Assembly: GCA_046048875.1 (NCBI GenBank)
Contig: JBJOFG010000014.1
Span: forward strand, 248,001-312,000
DNA: 64,000 bases
From: CAIZGX01 sp046048875
Lineage (GTDB): Bacteria > Bacteroidota > Bacteroidia > Flavobacteriales_D > Sanyastnellaceae
Direction of reading: 5' to 3'
The position numbers and the translations under genes are program-made. This document shows positions 1-7,497 of the stretch, one piece after another. The notes under the pieces were generated by a model, which was not told where the DNA came from, did not search any database, and saw only the letters and a program-made list of their open reading frames with translations. Within the stretch, counting starts at the first letter, position 1, and each line of letters starts with the position of its first letter.

Positions 1-372
1 CCAACGCATGCAAGCGAGGCGCGCAAACTTTTTCATTCCTTCCAGAAAGAAAATATTGAAGTTGTTGAAGGAAATTTCGACGACACCCTCCCAACTGCAT
101 TAAATGCTTTTCCTGCATGCGAGTTGGTTTATGTAGATGGAAATCATACGGAAGAGGCCACGCTGCGCTATTTCGAGATGCTTTTTCAACATAAAAATAT
201 AACGTGCATTGTCTTCGACGACATTTATTGGAGCAAAGGAATGATGCGCGCCTGGAAGAAAATCTGCGCCGATTCACGCATTGAATTGAGCCTCGATTTC
301 TATTGGTTCGGTGTGATCTTCTTGAACGGAAGAATGCGCAAGGAACACTTCAATCTCTATTTGCCACGCTGA
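1..372 (+). CDS. Class I SAM-dependent methyltransferase, C-terminal part
   Basis: The reading frame is open from the first base to a TGA stop, so the gene begins left of the window and only about 123 residues are present. The segment LVYVDGNHTEEATLRYFEM followed by IVFDDIYWSKGM is the usual pattern of the second half of small Rossmann-fold O-methyltransferases (Methyltransf_24 type): an acidic V-D-G-N-H turn, then the D-D-I-Y-W strand end near the substrate site. The glycine-rich SAM-binding loop must lie outside the window. The substrate cannot be read from this part. It runs in the same direction as dnaK but is separated from it by 121 bases containing inverted repeats, so it is probably a separate transcript. 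Confidence 0.75.
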   Translation, partial: PTHASEARKLFHSFQKENIEVVEGNFDDTLPTALNAFPACELVYVDGNHTEEATLRYFEMLFQHKNITCIVFDDIYWSKGMMRAWKKICADSRIELSLDFYWFGVIFLNGRMRKEHFNLYLPR

Positions 373-395
373 ATTGTCGGGCGGTTTATCGGGCG

Positions 396-423
396 TGTCA
401 GAAAATGCTGACAATTCTGTCAG
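396..423. promoter_or_regulatory. Alternating TGTCAG/CTGACA inverted repeats upstream of dnaK
   Basis: TGTCAG (396-401), six bases, CTGACA (408-413), four bases, TGTCAG (418-423). Each neighbouring pair is a perfect 6-bp inverted repeat, so the middle copy could pair with either side. The element lies 70 bases before the dnaK start. It could be an operator for a heat-shock regulator or two alternative hairpins in a leader; the classical CIRCE sequence is not present here. Function is inferred from position only. Confidence 0.5.
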
Positions 424-493
424 ATTTCTATCGCGAATCTCCTGTGGCATATTGGTTGAAATGCGGGGTGAAACAAATTGAAAATTTAAGAAC

Positions 494-2398
494 ATGAGTA
501 AAATAATAGGCATTGACCTCGGTACCACGAATTCGTGTGTATCTGTGATGGAAGGAAACGAGCCCGTGGTTATCGCGAACAGCGAAGGAAAGCGCACCAC
601 GCCTTCTATTGTTGCTTTCGTAGAAGGTGGTGAGCGTAAAGTAGGAGATCCTGCAAAGCGTCAAGCCATTACGAATCCAACAAAGACGATTTCAAGTATC
701 AAGCGTTTCATGGGATCATCTTTCTCTGAAACTGAAAAAGAAGCAACGCGTATGCCTTACACGGTAGTGAAGGGCGATAACAATACGCCTCGCGTGAAAA
801 TCGACGACCGTCAGTATACCCCACAAGAAATTTCAGCAATGATTCTTCAAAAGATGAAGAAGACTGCTGAAGATTATTTGGGACAAGAAGTGACTGAAGC
901 GGTTATTACAGTGCCTGCATACTTCAACGACGCACAACGTCAGGCTACAAAAGAGGCTGGCGAAATCGCAGGATTGACGGTGAAGCGTATCATTAACGAG
1001 CCAACTGCAGCGGCATTGGCGTACGGATTAGACAAGAAGTCTCAAGACATGAAGATTGTGGTGTTCGACTGTGGTGGTGGAACGCATGACGTATCTGTTC
1101 TTGAATTGGGAGACGGGGTATTCGAAGTATTGTCAACAGACGGAGATACACACTTGGGTGGAGATGACTTCGACCAAGTAATCATTGACTGGTTGGTACA
1201 AGAATTCAAAAATGAAAATGGAAATTTAGATCTTTCGAAAGATCCAATGGCACTTCAACGTTTGAAGGAAGCTGCTGAGAAGGCGAAGATTGAATTGTCA
1301 AGTTCTACAACAACTGAAATTAACTTGCCATACATCATGCCTGTTGACGGAATACCAAAGCACTTGGTGAAGTCGTTGACTCGTGCGAAATTCGAACAGT
1401 TAGCAGATTCATTGATCCGCAGAACCATTGCACCTTGCGAAAGCGCATTGAAGAACGCTGGTTTATCTGTGAACGACATCAACGAAATTATTTTGGTAGG
1501 TGGATCAACACGTATCCCAGCTATTCAAGATGCGGTGAAGAAGTTCTTCGGAAAAGATCCAAGCAAAGGAGTAAATCCTGATGAAGTTGTTGCGATTGGT
1601 GCAGCAATTCAAGGGGGTGTATTAACTGGTGAAGTGAAAGATGTATTGTTGTTAGACGTTACTCCACTTTCATTGGGTATTGAGACCATGGGCGGGGTAT
1701 TCACGAAGTTGATTGAAGCGAACACTACGATTCCAACGAAGAAGTCTGAAGTGTTTTCAACGGCAAGTGATAACCAACCAAGCGTAGAGATTCACGTATT
1801 GCAAGGTGAGCGCGCTATGGCGAGAGACAACCGCACAATAGGACGTTTCCACTTAGACGGTCTTCCACCAGCACCAAGAGGGGTTCCACAAGTAGAAGTT
1901 ATCTTCGACATTGATGCGAACGGAATCATTAACGTATCTGCTCTTGATAAAGCAACCAACAAATTGCAAAGTATCAGAATCGAAGCTTCTAGCGGATTAA
2001 GCAAAGAAGAAATCGAGAAGATGAAGAAGGAAGCAGAAATGAATGCAGACTCAGATCGCAAGGCGAAAGAAGAAGCAGATTTAGTGAACCAAGCAGACTC
2101 ATTGATTTTCCAAGTGGATAAGCAATTGAAAGAGTTTGGCGACAAGCTTCCAGCTGATAAGAAGACTGAAATTGAAGCTTCTTTGGAAGAGTTGAAGAAA
2201 GCGCATGCAGAGAAGAACCTAGAGACCATTAAGTCTTCAATGGACAAGTTGAATGCGGTATTCCAAGCAGCAAGTGCAGACATGTACAACAACGCTGGTG
2301 GAGCTGCAGATGCTGGCGCAGGTCAACAACAAGCAGGAGGCAACGACGGTGAAGTAACCGATGTTGACTTTGAAGAAGTAAAAGACGACAAGAAGTAA
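494..2398 (+). CDS. dnaK: Molecular chaperone DnaK (Hsp70)
   Basis: Cytoplasmic Hsp70 chaperone that binds exposed hydrophobic peptides under ATP control, working with DnaJ and GrpE (neither is in this window). At 634 residues it has the normal length. The phosphate-1 motif IDLGTTNS is at the N-terminus, NEPTAAALAYG near residue 165, phosphate-2 CGGGTHDVS near residue 195, the VLLLDVTPLSLGIET interdomain linker/substrate domain start near residue 385, then a lysine/glutamate-rich lid and an acidic EEVKDDKK tail. His in GGGTHD (instead of Phe in the E. coli protein) is, as far as I recall, a common variant in Flavobacteriia. The ATG start directly precedes the conserved SKIIGIDLGTT segment. 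It is monocistronic, with a strong hairpin terminator just after the stop. Confidence 0.98.
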   Translation: MSKIIGIDLGTTNSCVSVMEGNEPVVIANSEGKRTTPSIVAFVEGGERKVGDPAKRQAITNPTKTISSIKRFMGSSFSETEKEATRMPYTVVKGDNNTPRVKIDDRQYTPQEISAMILQKMKKTAEDYLGQEVTEAVITVPAYFNDAQRQATKEAGEIAGLTVKRIINEPTAAALAYGLDKKSQDMKIVVFDCGGGTHDVSVLELGDGVFEVLSTDGDTHLGGDDFDQVIIDWLVQEFKNENGNLDLSKDPMALQRLKEAAEKAKIELSSSTTTEINLPYIMPVDGIPKHLVKSLTRAKFEQLADSLIRRTIAPCESALKNAGLSVNDINEIILVGGSTRIPAIQDAVKKFFGKDPSKGVNPDEVVAIGAAIQGGVLTGEVKDVLLLDVTPLSLGIETMGGVFTKLIEANTTIPTKKSEVFSTASDNQPSVEIHVLQGERAMARDNRTIGRFHLDGLPPAPRGVPQVEVIFDIDANGIINVSALDKATNKLQSIRIEASSGLSKEEIEKMKKEAEMNADSDRKAKEEADLVNQADSLIFQVDKQLKEFGDKLPADKKTEIEASLEELKKAHAEKNLETIKSSMDKLNAVFQAASADMYNNAGGAADAGAGQQQAGGNDGEVTDVDFEEVKDDKK

Positions 2399-2416
2399 TT
2401 CGAAGTCGAAACAAAT

Positions 2417-2446
2417 AAAAAGGCCTTGAAATTTCAAGGCCTTTTT
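2417..2446. terminator. Bidirectional intrinsic terminator between dnaK and the M61 peptidase
   Basis: A perfect 15-bp palindrome centred between 2431 and 2432 (AAGGCCTTGAAA paired with TTTCAAGGCCTT) has A-rich and T-rich flanks, so it makes a hairpin followed by a U-tract on both strands. It serves dnaK (+) and the convergent M61 gene (-), whose stop codon starts at the next base. Confidence 0.93.
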
Positions 2447-4150
2447 TTATGTGTTGCGCTTTCCGATCCAGTAATCGAAGAGTACGTTGTTTTCAGGGAA
2501 TGCAACATGCGATTGCTGAATAATGGGTAATTCAGGTTTTGAATGAAGCGTCAGTTCAAACTGCACGCCGTTGCGAAGAATAAGCATTTGCGTAGTGGTA
2601 GTTGCTTCAATGAGGAAGTTTACATTACGATCTACAGCAATTCCGTCGATCTCTAGAATCTCATCGCCGTACCAAAGTCCACCTAAATCAGCAGCAGAAT
2701 TCATGCAAACCGAAGTGACTTTCGATTTCCCCATTTGAATGTCTACACTAAAACCGAATAATCGTTCGGTAGCGATTGTTGAAGGAAACCAAGTCAATTC
2801 AACGCCAATTTTTTCAAAAGCTTTTTGAAGGTACTGGGAATAGTCCGTTGCATTTTCGGCAATCTTTGTTTTGAATTCGTTTGCGTTGGAAAGTCCTGTT
2901 GATTCAAGGGTTTTCCAATAATCTTCTACTGAGTATCCAACATTGTTTTTCGCGAATTGCTGATACATCTGCTGCATTACGTCGTCCATGGACTTTTGTC
3001 CGTTCGTGGCGGCAATGAGTTCAATGTCTAGAATCATAGACAGCAAAGCACCTTCGTTGTAGATGGAAACTTTTCTCCAAGGAACGCCAGGTGTGTATCC
3101 GTCGAGCCACGTGTCTACGCTGCTATCGGCAACGCTGTATGAGTATCTTCCGTAGTTGCGATGATGCGTGTTCAACCATTTTTCTAATGAGAGTTTCCAT
3201 AGGTCATTGTTCCAAATGCCGCTTCGGCGTAGGCAAAGATCTCCGTAGTAAGTCGTAACACCTTCGTCTACATATCCGAGTTGAGTATAGTTTTCTTTGG
3301 TGAAATCGTAGGGCATCATTTCAGCGGGACGCAATGTTTTGACGTTCCACGTATGAAAGAGTTCGTGGCCGCAGATGGCAAGCATCTCTTGGTATTTCTC
3401 TTCACGGTCGAAGTTTTCTCCATGTCCCATGACAATAACAGTGCTTGTTGTATGCTCTACACCGTGATGCATAAAGTAAGGCGTGAAGTGCAATAGGTAG
3501 TTGTAATGCTGTACCGGAAATTCTTTGAAGATAGAAAGTTGAAGTTCGGTGTATGCTTTCACGTCGCTCCAAAATCGTTCTAGGTCTAAGTTTGTCTGTC
3601 CAAATACGTGCGCTTTGAAAACAACACCTTCAATTTCTTGCGAAATCACTTCTCGATTGTGCGCCGCTACAAAAGGGGAATCGGCCAGTTCATCAAAATT
3701 TTGTGCAAACATCTTATTTCCTTCGTGCGGTAGGCCTGTAGATAGGTGCGCGTAGGAATCTAAAATTTCAACGGTGTATTTTTCATGCGCTCTTCCGGGT
3801 AAAAAAGGAATGCAATTCACCGGATTTACATAGAGCATTTGGCTGTTTACATAGGTGCTTCCTGCGTTGAGCTCTGCTGCGCAATAGAAGTATTCGAAGG
3901 TGATTTGCTCTTCGCTTTTGCAAGCAATTAACCATTGGTCCTTTGCAGTTTTATGCGTTGAAATTTTTTCGTTCGAGTTATTGAAAGCCTTCACGTGAGA
4001 AATGTTCTTTGCGAAATTTCCCATCTCGTATCGTCCAGGTCTCCAAGAAGACAATTGAACGATTTGATTTTCTGAGGCGCTTAAAAAAGTCATTCGCACC
4101 TTCACCATTTTTCTGTGAATGTGCGGTGTACTCAATGAAATATGAATCAT
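2447..4150 (-). CDS. M61 family metallopeptidase with PDZ domain
   Basis: Glycyl-aminopeptidase-like zinc peptidase of family M61, 567 residues. The catalytic motif GHELFHTWN is at residues 261-269 with zinc ligands H262 and H266; the downstream ligand is probably E296 in YVDEGVTTYYG. An N-terminal beta-rich domain (residues 1-180) precedes the thermolysin-like core. A PDZ domain at about 460-530 includes the GDEILEIDG segment typical of peptide-binding PDZ folds. No signal peptide is visible, so it is probably cytoplasmic. The ATG start overlaps the TGA of the upstream phosphatase gene by four bases (ATGA), so the two are translationally coupled. The pairing may mean joint peptide and phosphate-ester scavenging; that is inference. 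Confidence 0.92.
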   Translation of the reverse strand: MIHISLSTPHIHRKMVKVRMTFLSASENQIVQLSSWRPGRYEMGNFAKNISHVKAFNNSNEKISTHKTAKDQWLIACKSEEQITFEYFYCAAELNAGSTYVNSQMLYVNPVNCIPFLPGRAHEKYTVEILDSYAHLSTGLPHEGNKMFAQNFDELADSPFVAAHNREVISQEIEGVVFKAHVFGQTNLDLERFWSDVKAYTELQLSIFKEFPVQHYNYLLHFTPYFMHHGVEHTTSTVIVMGHGENFDREEKYQEMLAICGHELFHTWNVKTLRPAEMMPYDFTKENYTQLGYVDEGVTTYYGDLCLRRSGIWNNDLWKLSLEKWLNTHHRNYGRYSYSVADSSVDTWLDGYTPGVPWRKVSIYNEGALLSMILDIELIAATNGQKSMDDVMQQMYQQFAKNNVGYSVEDYWKTLESTGLSNANEFKTKIAENATDYSQYLQKAFEKIGVELTWFPSTIATERLFGFSVDIQMGKSKVTSVCMNSAADLGGLWYGDEILEIDGIAVDRNVNFLIEATTTTQMLILRNGVQFELTLHSKPELPIIQQSHVAFPENNVLFDYWIGKRNT

Positions 4151-5805
4151 TTTTTAGTTGGTCTGAGGAAGCTAATGATTGGAGTTCCGGTACAAGCGTT
4201 CGGGAAACCAATGCGCAAATAGCTGCATACTGTTGGTGCAATGTCGGTAATGGAATGCGCGGCGTAATTGGTTGAAGCAGGAACATTCTTTCCATATAAA
4301 ATGAAAGGGACTTGAGAGTCGTAACTGTACGGAGAACCGTGTGTGGTGCCTTGTCTAGAGTATTCCATATATCCAGGTTCAAGCACATAGATCACGTCGC
4401 CAGAAAGTGCAGGAAGAAATCCGAGTTGAACTTTTTGTCCCAATTCTGAAGTGTAATTTTCTTCGGTGAGGTCGCAGCTTGCGAATGCCTTGGTTACATG
4501 TTCTTGCTCTTCGGACCATTTCGCAAGGGTTCTCTGCATGTCTTCTAACTTCATGTTCTTCTCCCGAACGAGCGTTCGGTTGATGAATAGATTCAAATTG
4601 CTTTCATTCAGAATCCAGTTTCCTTGTCCGTATTTTGAATTCATGAATAATTCCGCTTGATCTTCAAACATGTCAGAGGACCAATATCCGGCGTTCGCGT
4701 TCGACTTTTGCATAAGGCTTGGTGTAGGCGCTCCGCCATGATCTGAGCTTAGAAAGATGAGGTAATTGTCCTTCCCAAAGCGCTTGTCGAGTTCCAATAA
4801 AAGTCTTTCTATTTCGCGATCGAGTCGAATGTATGTGTCTTGCAATTCTTTGGAATGAATTCCGAATTGATGTCCAACATAGTCGGTAGAAGAAAAGCTC
4901 AAGCACAACATATCGGTTGTGTTGTTCTTTCCAAGTTGTTCTCCGTCTATCGCTGCCAAAGCGAAATCGAGTGTCAAGGAATTTCCCATCGGCACTCCTT
5001 TCAAAATCTCATATCCACCGTTGTGTTTTTTCAGCGTATCAATGTTGTACGGAAAGACAGGACGAATGAGCGGTTTGAAGGGCATTTCGTAGACGTTGTT
5101 GTCTTCAATGCTTTCGGTGTAATTTTCTTCAGGAAGAAGGAGGTTCCAGGTTGAAGCGGCGTAGGCTTTCGCCTTTCCATTCGCGTTAAAGTCGGTTACC
5201 CATTTCGGAAGTTCGCGCATGTACCATGAGCTGGTAGCCCAAGTGCCTTCTTCTCCGCCTACAAACCAATAGGCTGCATTGGCTGTTCTTCCAGCGGGAA
5301 GGATAGCACCGCGATCTTTGAGTGAGATTCCAATGACTTTCGATTTTCCTGCGGTGAAGATTTTGAGTTCATCTCCGATGGTGCTTGACTTTAAGTAGTG
5401 TGGCGACATTTTTCCAGCAGCTGAAGAAGTGCCTATTCCGTTTACCATTGAGTCTGCCGAGCAGTAGGTCATGCGGTTGTGTTTTCTTTCGTACCAATCG
5501 TTTGCCACAATGCCGTTGTGAGCGGGGGTTGTCCCGGTGAAGATGGCTGCGTGTCCAGGCCCCGTATAGGTGGGCATGTAGTTATAATGCAAGTTGCGCG
5601 CGTATGCGCCGTAGCGTACGAGGCGCTTGAATCCGCCCTCGCAGTAGTCGTTCCAGAATCGGTCGATGTAATCGTTGCGCATTTGATCAACGGTTATTCC
5701 AATTACAATAGAAGGAAGAGGTTGATCGGAAGGAGAAGTTGTTTTCTTCTGTCCGAAAGCCGAGATGCTAATTAGCACGAGAAATAAAGAAGTAAATCTG
5801 CTCAT
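4147..5805 (-). CDS. PafA-like alkaline phosphatase family protein, exported
   Basis: Phosphomonoesterase of the alkaline phosphatase superfamily, 552 residues, with an N-terminal signal peptide ending near SAFGQ, so it is periplasmic or surface-located. It matches the PafA-type (Elizabethkingia) phosphatases: metal ligand D40 in ITVDQM, nucleophile T81 in YTGPGHA (Thr replaces the Ser of E. coli PhoA), the SSTDYVGHQFG and SSDHGG metal-binding segments, and the late histidine in GTTHGSPY. The cysteine-free C-terminus ends with a predicted arabinose-like stretch of no known motif. It is the first gene of a two-gene operon with the M61 peptidase. The Bacteroidota promoter-like TACATTTG lies only four bases before the ATG, so the leader would be extremely short. 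Confidence 0.9.
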   Translation of the reverse strand: MSRFTSLFLVLISISAFGQKKTTSPSDQPLPSIVIGITVDQMRNDYIDRFWNDYCEGGFKRLVRYGAYARNLHYNYMPTYTGPGHAAIFTGTTPAHNGIVANDWYERKHNRMTYCSADSMVNGIGTSSAAGKMSPHYLKSSTIGDELKIFTAGKSKVIGISLKDRGAILPAGRTANAAYWFVGGEEGTWATSSWYMRELPKWVTDFNANGKAKAYAASTWNLLLPEENYTESIEDNNVYEMPFKPLIRPVFPYNIDTLKKHNGGYEILKGVPMGNSLTLDFALAAIDGEQLGKNNTTDMLCLSFSSTDYVGHQFGIHSKELQDTYIRLDREIERLLLELDKRFGKDNYLIFLSSDHGGAPTPSLMQKSNANAGYWSSDMFEDQAELFMNSKYGQGNWILNESNLNLFINRTLVREKNMKLEDMQRTLAKWSEEQEHVTKAFASCDLTEENYTSELGQKVQLGFLPALSGDVIYVLEPGYMEYSRQGTTHGSPYSYDSQVPFILYGKNVPASTNYAAHSITDIAPTVCSYLRIGFPNACTGTPIISFLRPTKK

Positions 5806-5819
5806 GGTACAAATGTACC
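5806..5819. promoter_or_regulatory. Palindrome GGTACA-AA-TGTACC between pafA-like gene and aroK-like gene
   Basis: A 6-bp inverted repeat directly abuts the start codon of the phosphatase gene and contains, on the minus strand, TACATTTG, a perfect TAnnTTTG -7 box. No TTG -33 element is found at the usual distance. It may be an operator overlapping the promoter; this is weak positional evidence. Confidence 0.35.
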
Positions 5820-5843
5820 TCTGAATTAAATTACTTTTACTTT

Positions 5844-6299
5844 ATGGAGAAGCACATTCTGTTGGTTGGAATGCCCGGTAGTGGGAAGAGTACGGTGGCG
5901 AAGCGAATGTCGCAGGAGAGGGGTGTGTTGTGTTATGAAGTGGATGAAATGTTAGAGAAGAAGTGGGGAAGGAGTATAGCTGAATTTGTGGAAGAGAATG
6001 GCTGGGAGAAATTTCGTGAAGAAGAATTTTCTATGGTGAAGTCTATCGTGAATGAGCCGGTGGGAATTGTTTCTGCTGGTGCTGGATTTTTTACGACCGA
6101 TGAAAAAGTAGAATTCTCCTTGAAGTATTTTGAAGTTTTCTATTTGGTAGTCGAAATTGATGAATTGTTCAATCGATTGAATACACCCACTGAACGCGCG
6201 AAGCGTCCGCTTCTGTGTGAAGGGGATTTGCGTTTGAAGTTAGAGCAATTGTTTGAAGAGCGGAAGAGGTTTTACTCCTTCGGATTAATCATTAAATGA
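5844..6299 (+). CDS. aroK: Shikimate kinase-like protein, C-terminally truncated
   Basis: Shikimate kinases phosphorylate shikimate in aromatic amino-acid synthesis. The protein has the P-loop GMPGSGKST (residues 9-17), the D-E pair in VDEMLEKKWG, the FREEE segment carrying the shikimate-contact arginine, and RPLL. The substrate-loop GGG is changed to GAG (SAGAGFF). At 151 residues it is about 20 short of the family norm: after RKRFYS the usual final helix is missing, and the last residues plus stop are encoded by the start of a hairpin array (from 6276). Either the array has replaced the true 3' end, or this is a divergent kinase. It may be non-functional, or not the only aroK in the genome. 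Confidence 0.65.
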   Translation: MEKHILLVGMPGSGKSTVAKRMSQERGVLCYEVDEMLEKKWGRSIAEFVEENGWEKFREEEFSMVKSIVNEPVGIVSAGAGFFTTDEKVEFSLKYFEVFYLVVEIDELFNRLNTPTERAKRPLLCEGDLRLKLEQLFEERKRFYSFGLIIK

Positions 6300-6463
6300 T
6301 CAATCTGACTGCGCCAGATCAATTGCTCCGCAATCAATCGCTTTGCGATCAATCGTTCCGATTTCACCGAAGGTTTGATCACGCAGTGATTGATCTGAAA
6401 GATTTCACTCAAGGTTTGATCACGAGGTGATTGATTGCAGAGCAGTTGTTCACCGCAGGTGAT
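6276..6463. repeat. Hairpin array A (triloop mini-hairpins with a 41-bp tandem duplication)
   Basis: A run of short perfect hairpins with three-nucleotide loops: TCC-TTC-GGA (6276), TAA-TCA-TTA (6286), ATTGC-TCC-GCAAT (6322), ATCGC-TTT-GCGAT (6337), ATCG-TTC-CGAT (6352), ATCAC-GCA-GTGAT (6378), ATCT-GAA-AGAT (6393), ATCAC-GAG-GTGAT (6419), TGC-AGA-GCA, TCACC-GCA-GGTGA (6450). Several are separated by just CA, giving recurring ATCAAT/TGATC. A 41-bp unit (6360-6400) is repeated with changes at 6401-6440. The aroK-like gene and the convergent Abi gene both take their last codons and stop from this array. Confidence 0.85.
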
Positions 6464-7166
6464 TTAAGGTTTCTTCTGTTTTATCTAACGTTTTCACAAA
6501 ATCTAAAATTCGTTCGTCTATATAATTAAGCAGCTCATAAATTGACTGGTGAATGGTTTCAATTTCTGAGTAACTGAATTTGTTGTCGACAAAGCAAATG
6601 GGTTCGTTGTGGTTAATTCTATTTCTGAATTGTCGAATAGCGTTGAGACTATTTAATATTTCTTTTCTTCCGATTCCATGGGGTAAGTTGTGGAATATTT
6701 GAATGGGTTTACCCTTTAGAATTTTATAGTGATGAGGTTCGAAGAAGTTCGTCCAAAAACCAAATGTTTGTTCTGCAATAATATTTCCAGCATCTATTTT
6801 GGCAGAAGAGTAAATTGCCAGTTTCATTCTTAGCTTTTGCTCTGCTTTCGTAACTTCTTTTTTCAAAAAGTCGTTTCGTTTGGAAATTTTAGAGGGGTTG
6901 TTTCTGAATACTAATGTTTTATCTGACATGAATCCTTCTTTTTGATTAACTATCCAATTTTCATCCTTGAAGTGCTCGCTGATCGCTCTATGAATGGAAT
7001 TTCTTAGCACAACTTCAAAGACCCCAATTACTGGATGCATGGCTTGTGCAACGAGTAAATTTTGTTTGTACATGCTAATGGCTTTTGCGCGAGACGAACC
7101 TGCGGCGTAGTAATATCTATTTAAGCGAGGTTTTGAAAAGTGGAATTCAAAATTCTTGTAATTCAT
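6450..7166 (-). CDS. Abi family protein with HEPN-type RNase motif
   Basis: Abortive-infection-like protein of 238 residues. Three conserved blocks identify the family: VFEVVLRNSIHRAI (about 49-62), IIAEQTFGFWTNFF (about 129-142) and IRQFRNRINHNEPI (177-190). The last holds R181-N-R-I-N-H186, an Rx4H motif as in HEPN ribonucleases, so the inferred activity is RNA cleavage that stops growth during phage infection. No membrane segment or signal peptide is seen. The final codons NHLR-stop lie within hairpin array A. A candidate small RNA is transcribed divergently from just beyond the start codon. No clear -7 box is visible for this gene itself. Placement between repeats and lack of relation to its neighbours suggest horizontal acquisition. 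Confidence 0.8.
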   Translation of the reverse strand: MNYKNFEFHFSKPRLNRYYYAAGSSRAKAISMYKQNLLVAQAMHPVIGVFEVVLRNSIHRAISEHFKDENWIVNQKEGFMSDKTLVFRNNPSKISKRNDFLKKEVTKAEQKLRMKLAIYSSAKIDAGNIIAEQTFGFWTNFFEPHHYKILKGKPIQIFHNLPHGIGRKEILNSLNAIRQFRNRINHNEPICFVDNKFSYSEIETIHQSIYELLNYIDERILDFVKTLDKTEETLNHLR

Positions 7167-7170
7167 GTTT

Positions 7171-7200
7171 TTGTGATCTAATTAATTCTATTTATATTTG
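7171..7200 (+). promoter_or_regulatory. Bacteroidota promoter TTG-N19-TATATTTG of candidate sRNA
   Basis: TTG at 7171-7173, 19-base spacer, TATATTTG at 7193-7200: an exact match to the Bacteroidota housekeeping promoter. It starts five bases outside the divergent Abi start codon. The predicted transcription start is near 7206. No coding frame follows, but a terminator lies 60 bases downstream. Confidence 0.75.
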
Positions 7201-7205
7201 CTTTG

Positions 7206-7287
7206 TGATGCTTGGTAAAGCCTCTTATTTCTCGAAATAACGTAACCAAGTGATAGATTCAAAGTCCGTGAAAGCGGGCTTTTTTTG
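7206..7287 (+). ncRNA. Candidate structured small RNA next to Abi/HEPN gene
   Basis: The transcript predicted from the promoter at 7171-7200 to the terminator T-tract is about 80 nt with no meaningful open frame. It folds as an outer stem CTTGGT (7211-7216) with ACCAAG (7245-7250), an inner hairpin TTATTT-CTCG-AAATAA (7225-7240), a short linker, then the terminator hairpin with a GAAA loop (7262-7281). It runs divergently from the Abi gene and, if the Abi message starts beyond 7206, would be antisense to its leader. A role as an RNA antitoxin or guide for the HEPN protein is inference. The 5' end is estimated from the promoter. Confidence 0.6.
7262..7286 (+). terminator. Intrinsic terminator of candidate sRNA
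   Basis: AAGTCCGT-GAAA-GCGGGCTT (8-bp stem with two G.U pairs, GNRA tetraloop) followed by a T7 run. No protein gene on this strand ends upstream, so it points to a short non-coding transcript. Confidence 0.75.
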
Positions 7288-7288
7288 T

Positions 7289-7497
7289 GAATTTCCGAAT
7301 AGAAATCAATACGCTTTTCAAGTGTTTATGCTAGTGACGGACTGAGTTTTACCCAAAAAGTCAGTATTGGCGGGGATTGCGGGGGAATTTTGAATTGCAT
7401 AAAACCGTGCATCATTGTATGTTTCAGCAGGAAGGAAGGGTCAGAATCATAGATTAACCAATCTTCCTTAAGCAATTGGAATCAACTGAAATTTTAT
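7289..7497. other. Intergenic stretch without recognised feature
   Basis: About 210 bases between the sRNA terminator and hairpin array B. I see no codon-like frame, tRNA, strong inverted repeat or convincing promoter here. Confidence 0.6.

Noticed and set aside
1067..1100. Unusual phosphate-2 sequence CGGGTHDVS in DnaK as a sign of altered function
   Set aside because: To my knowledge His at this place is common in Flavobacteriia DnaK, and all other motifs are intact.
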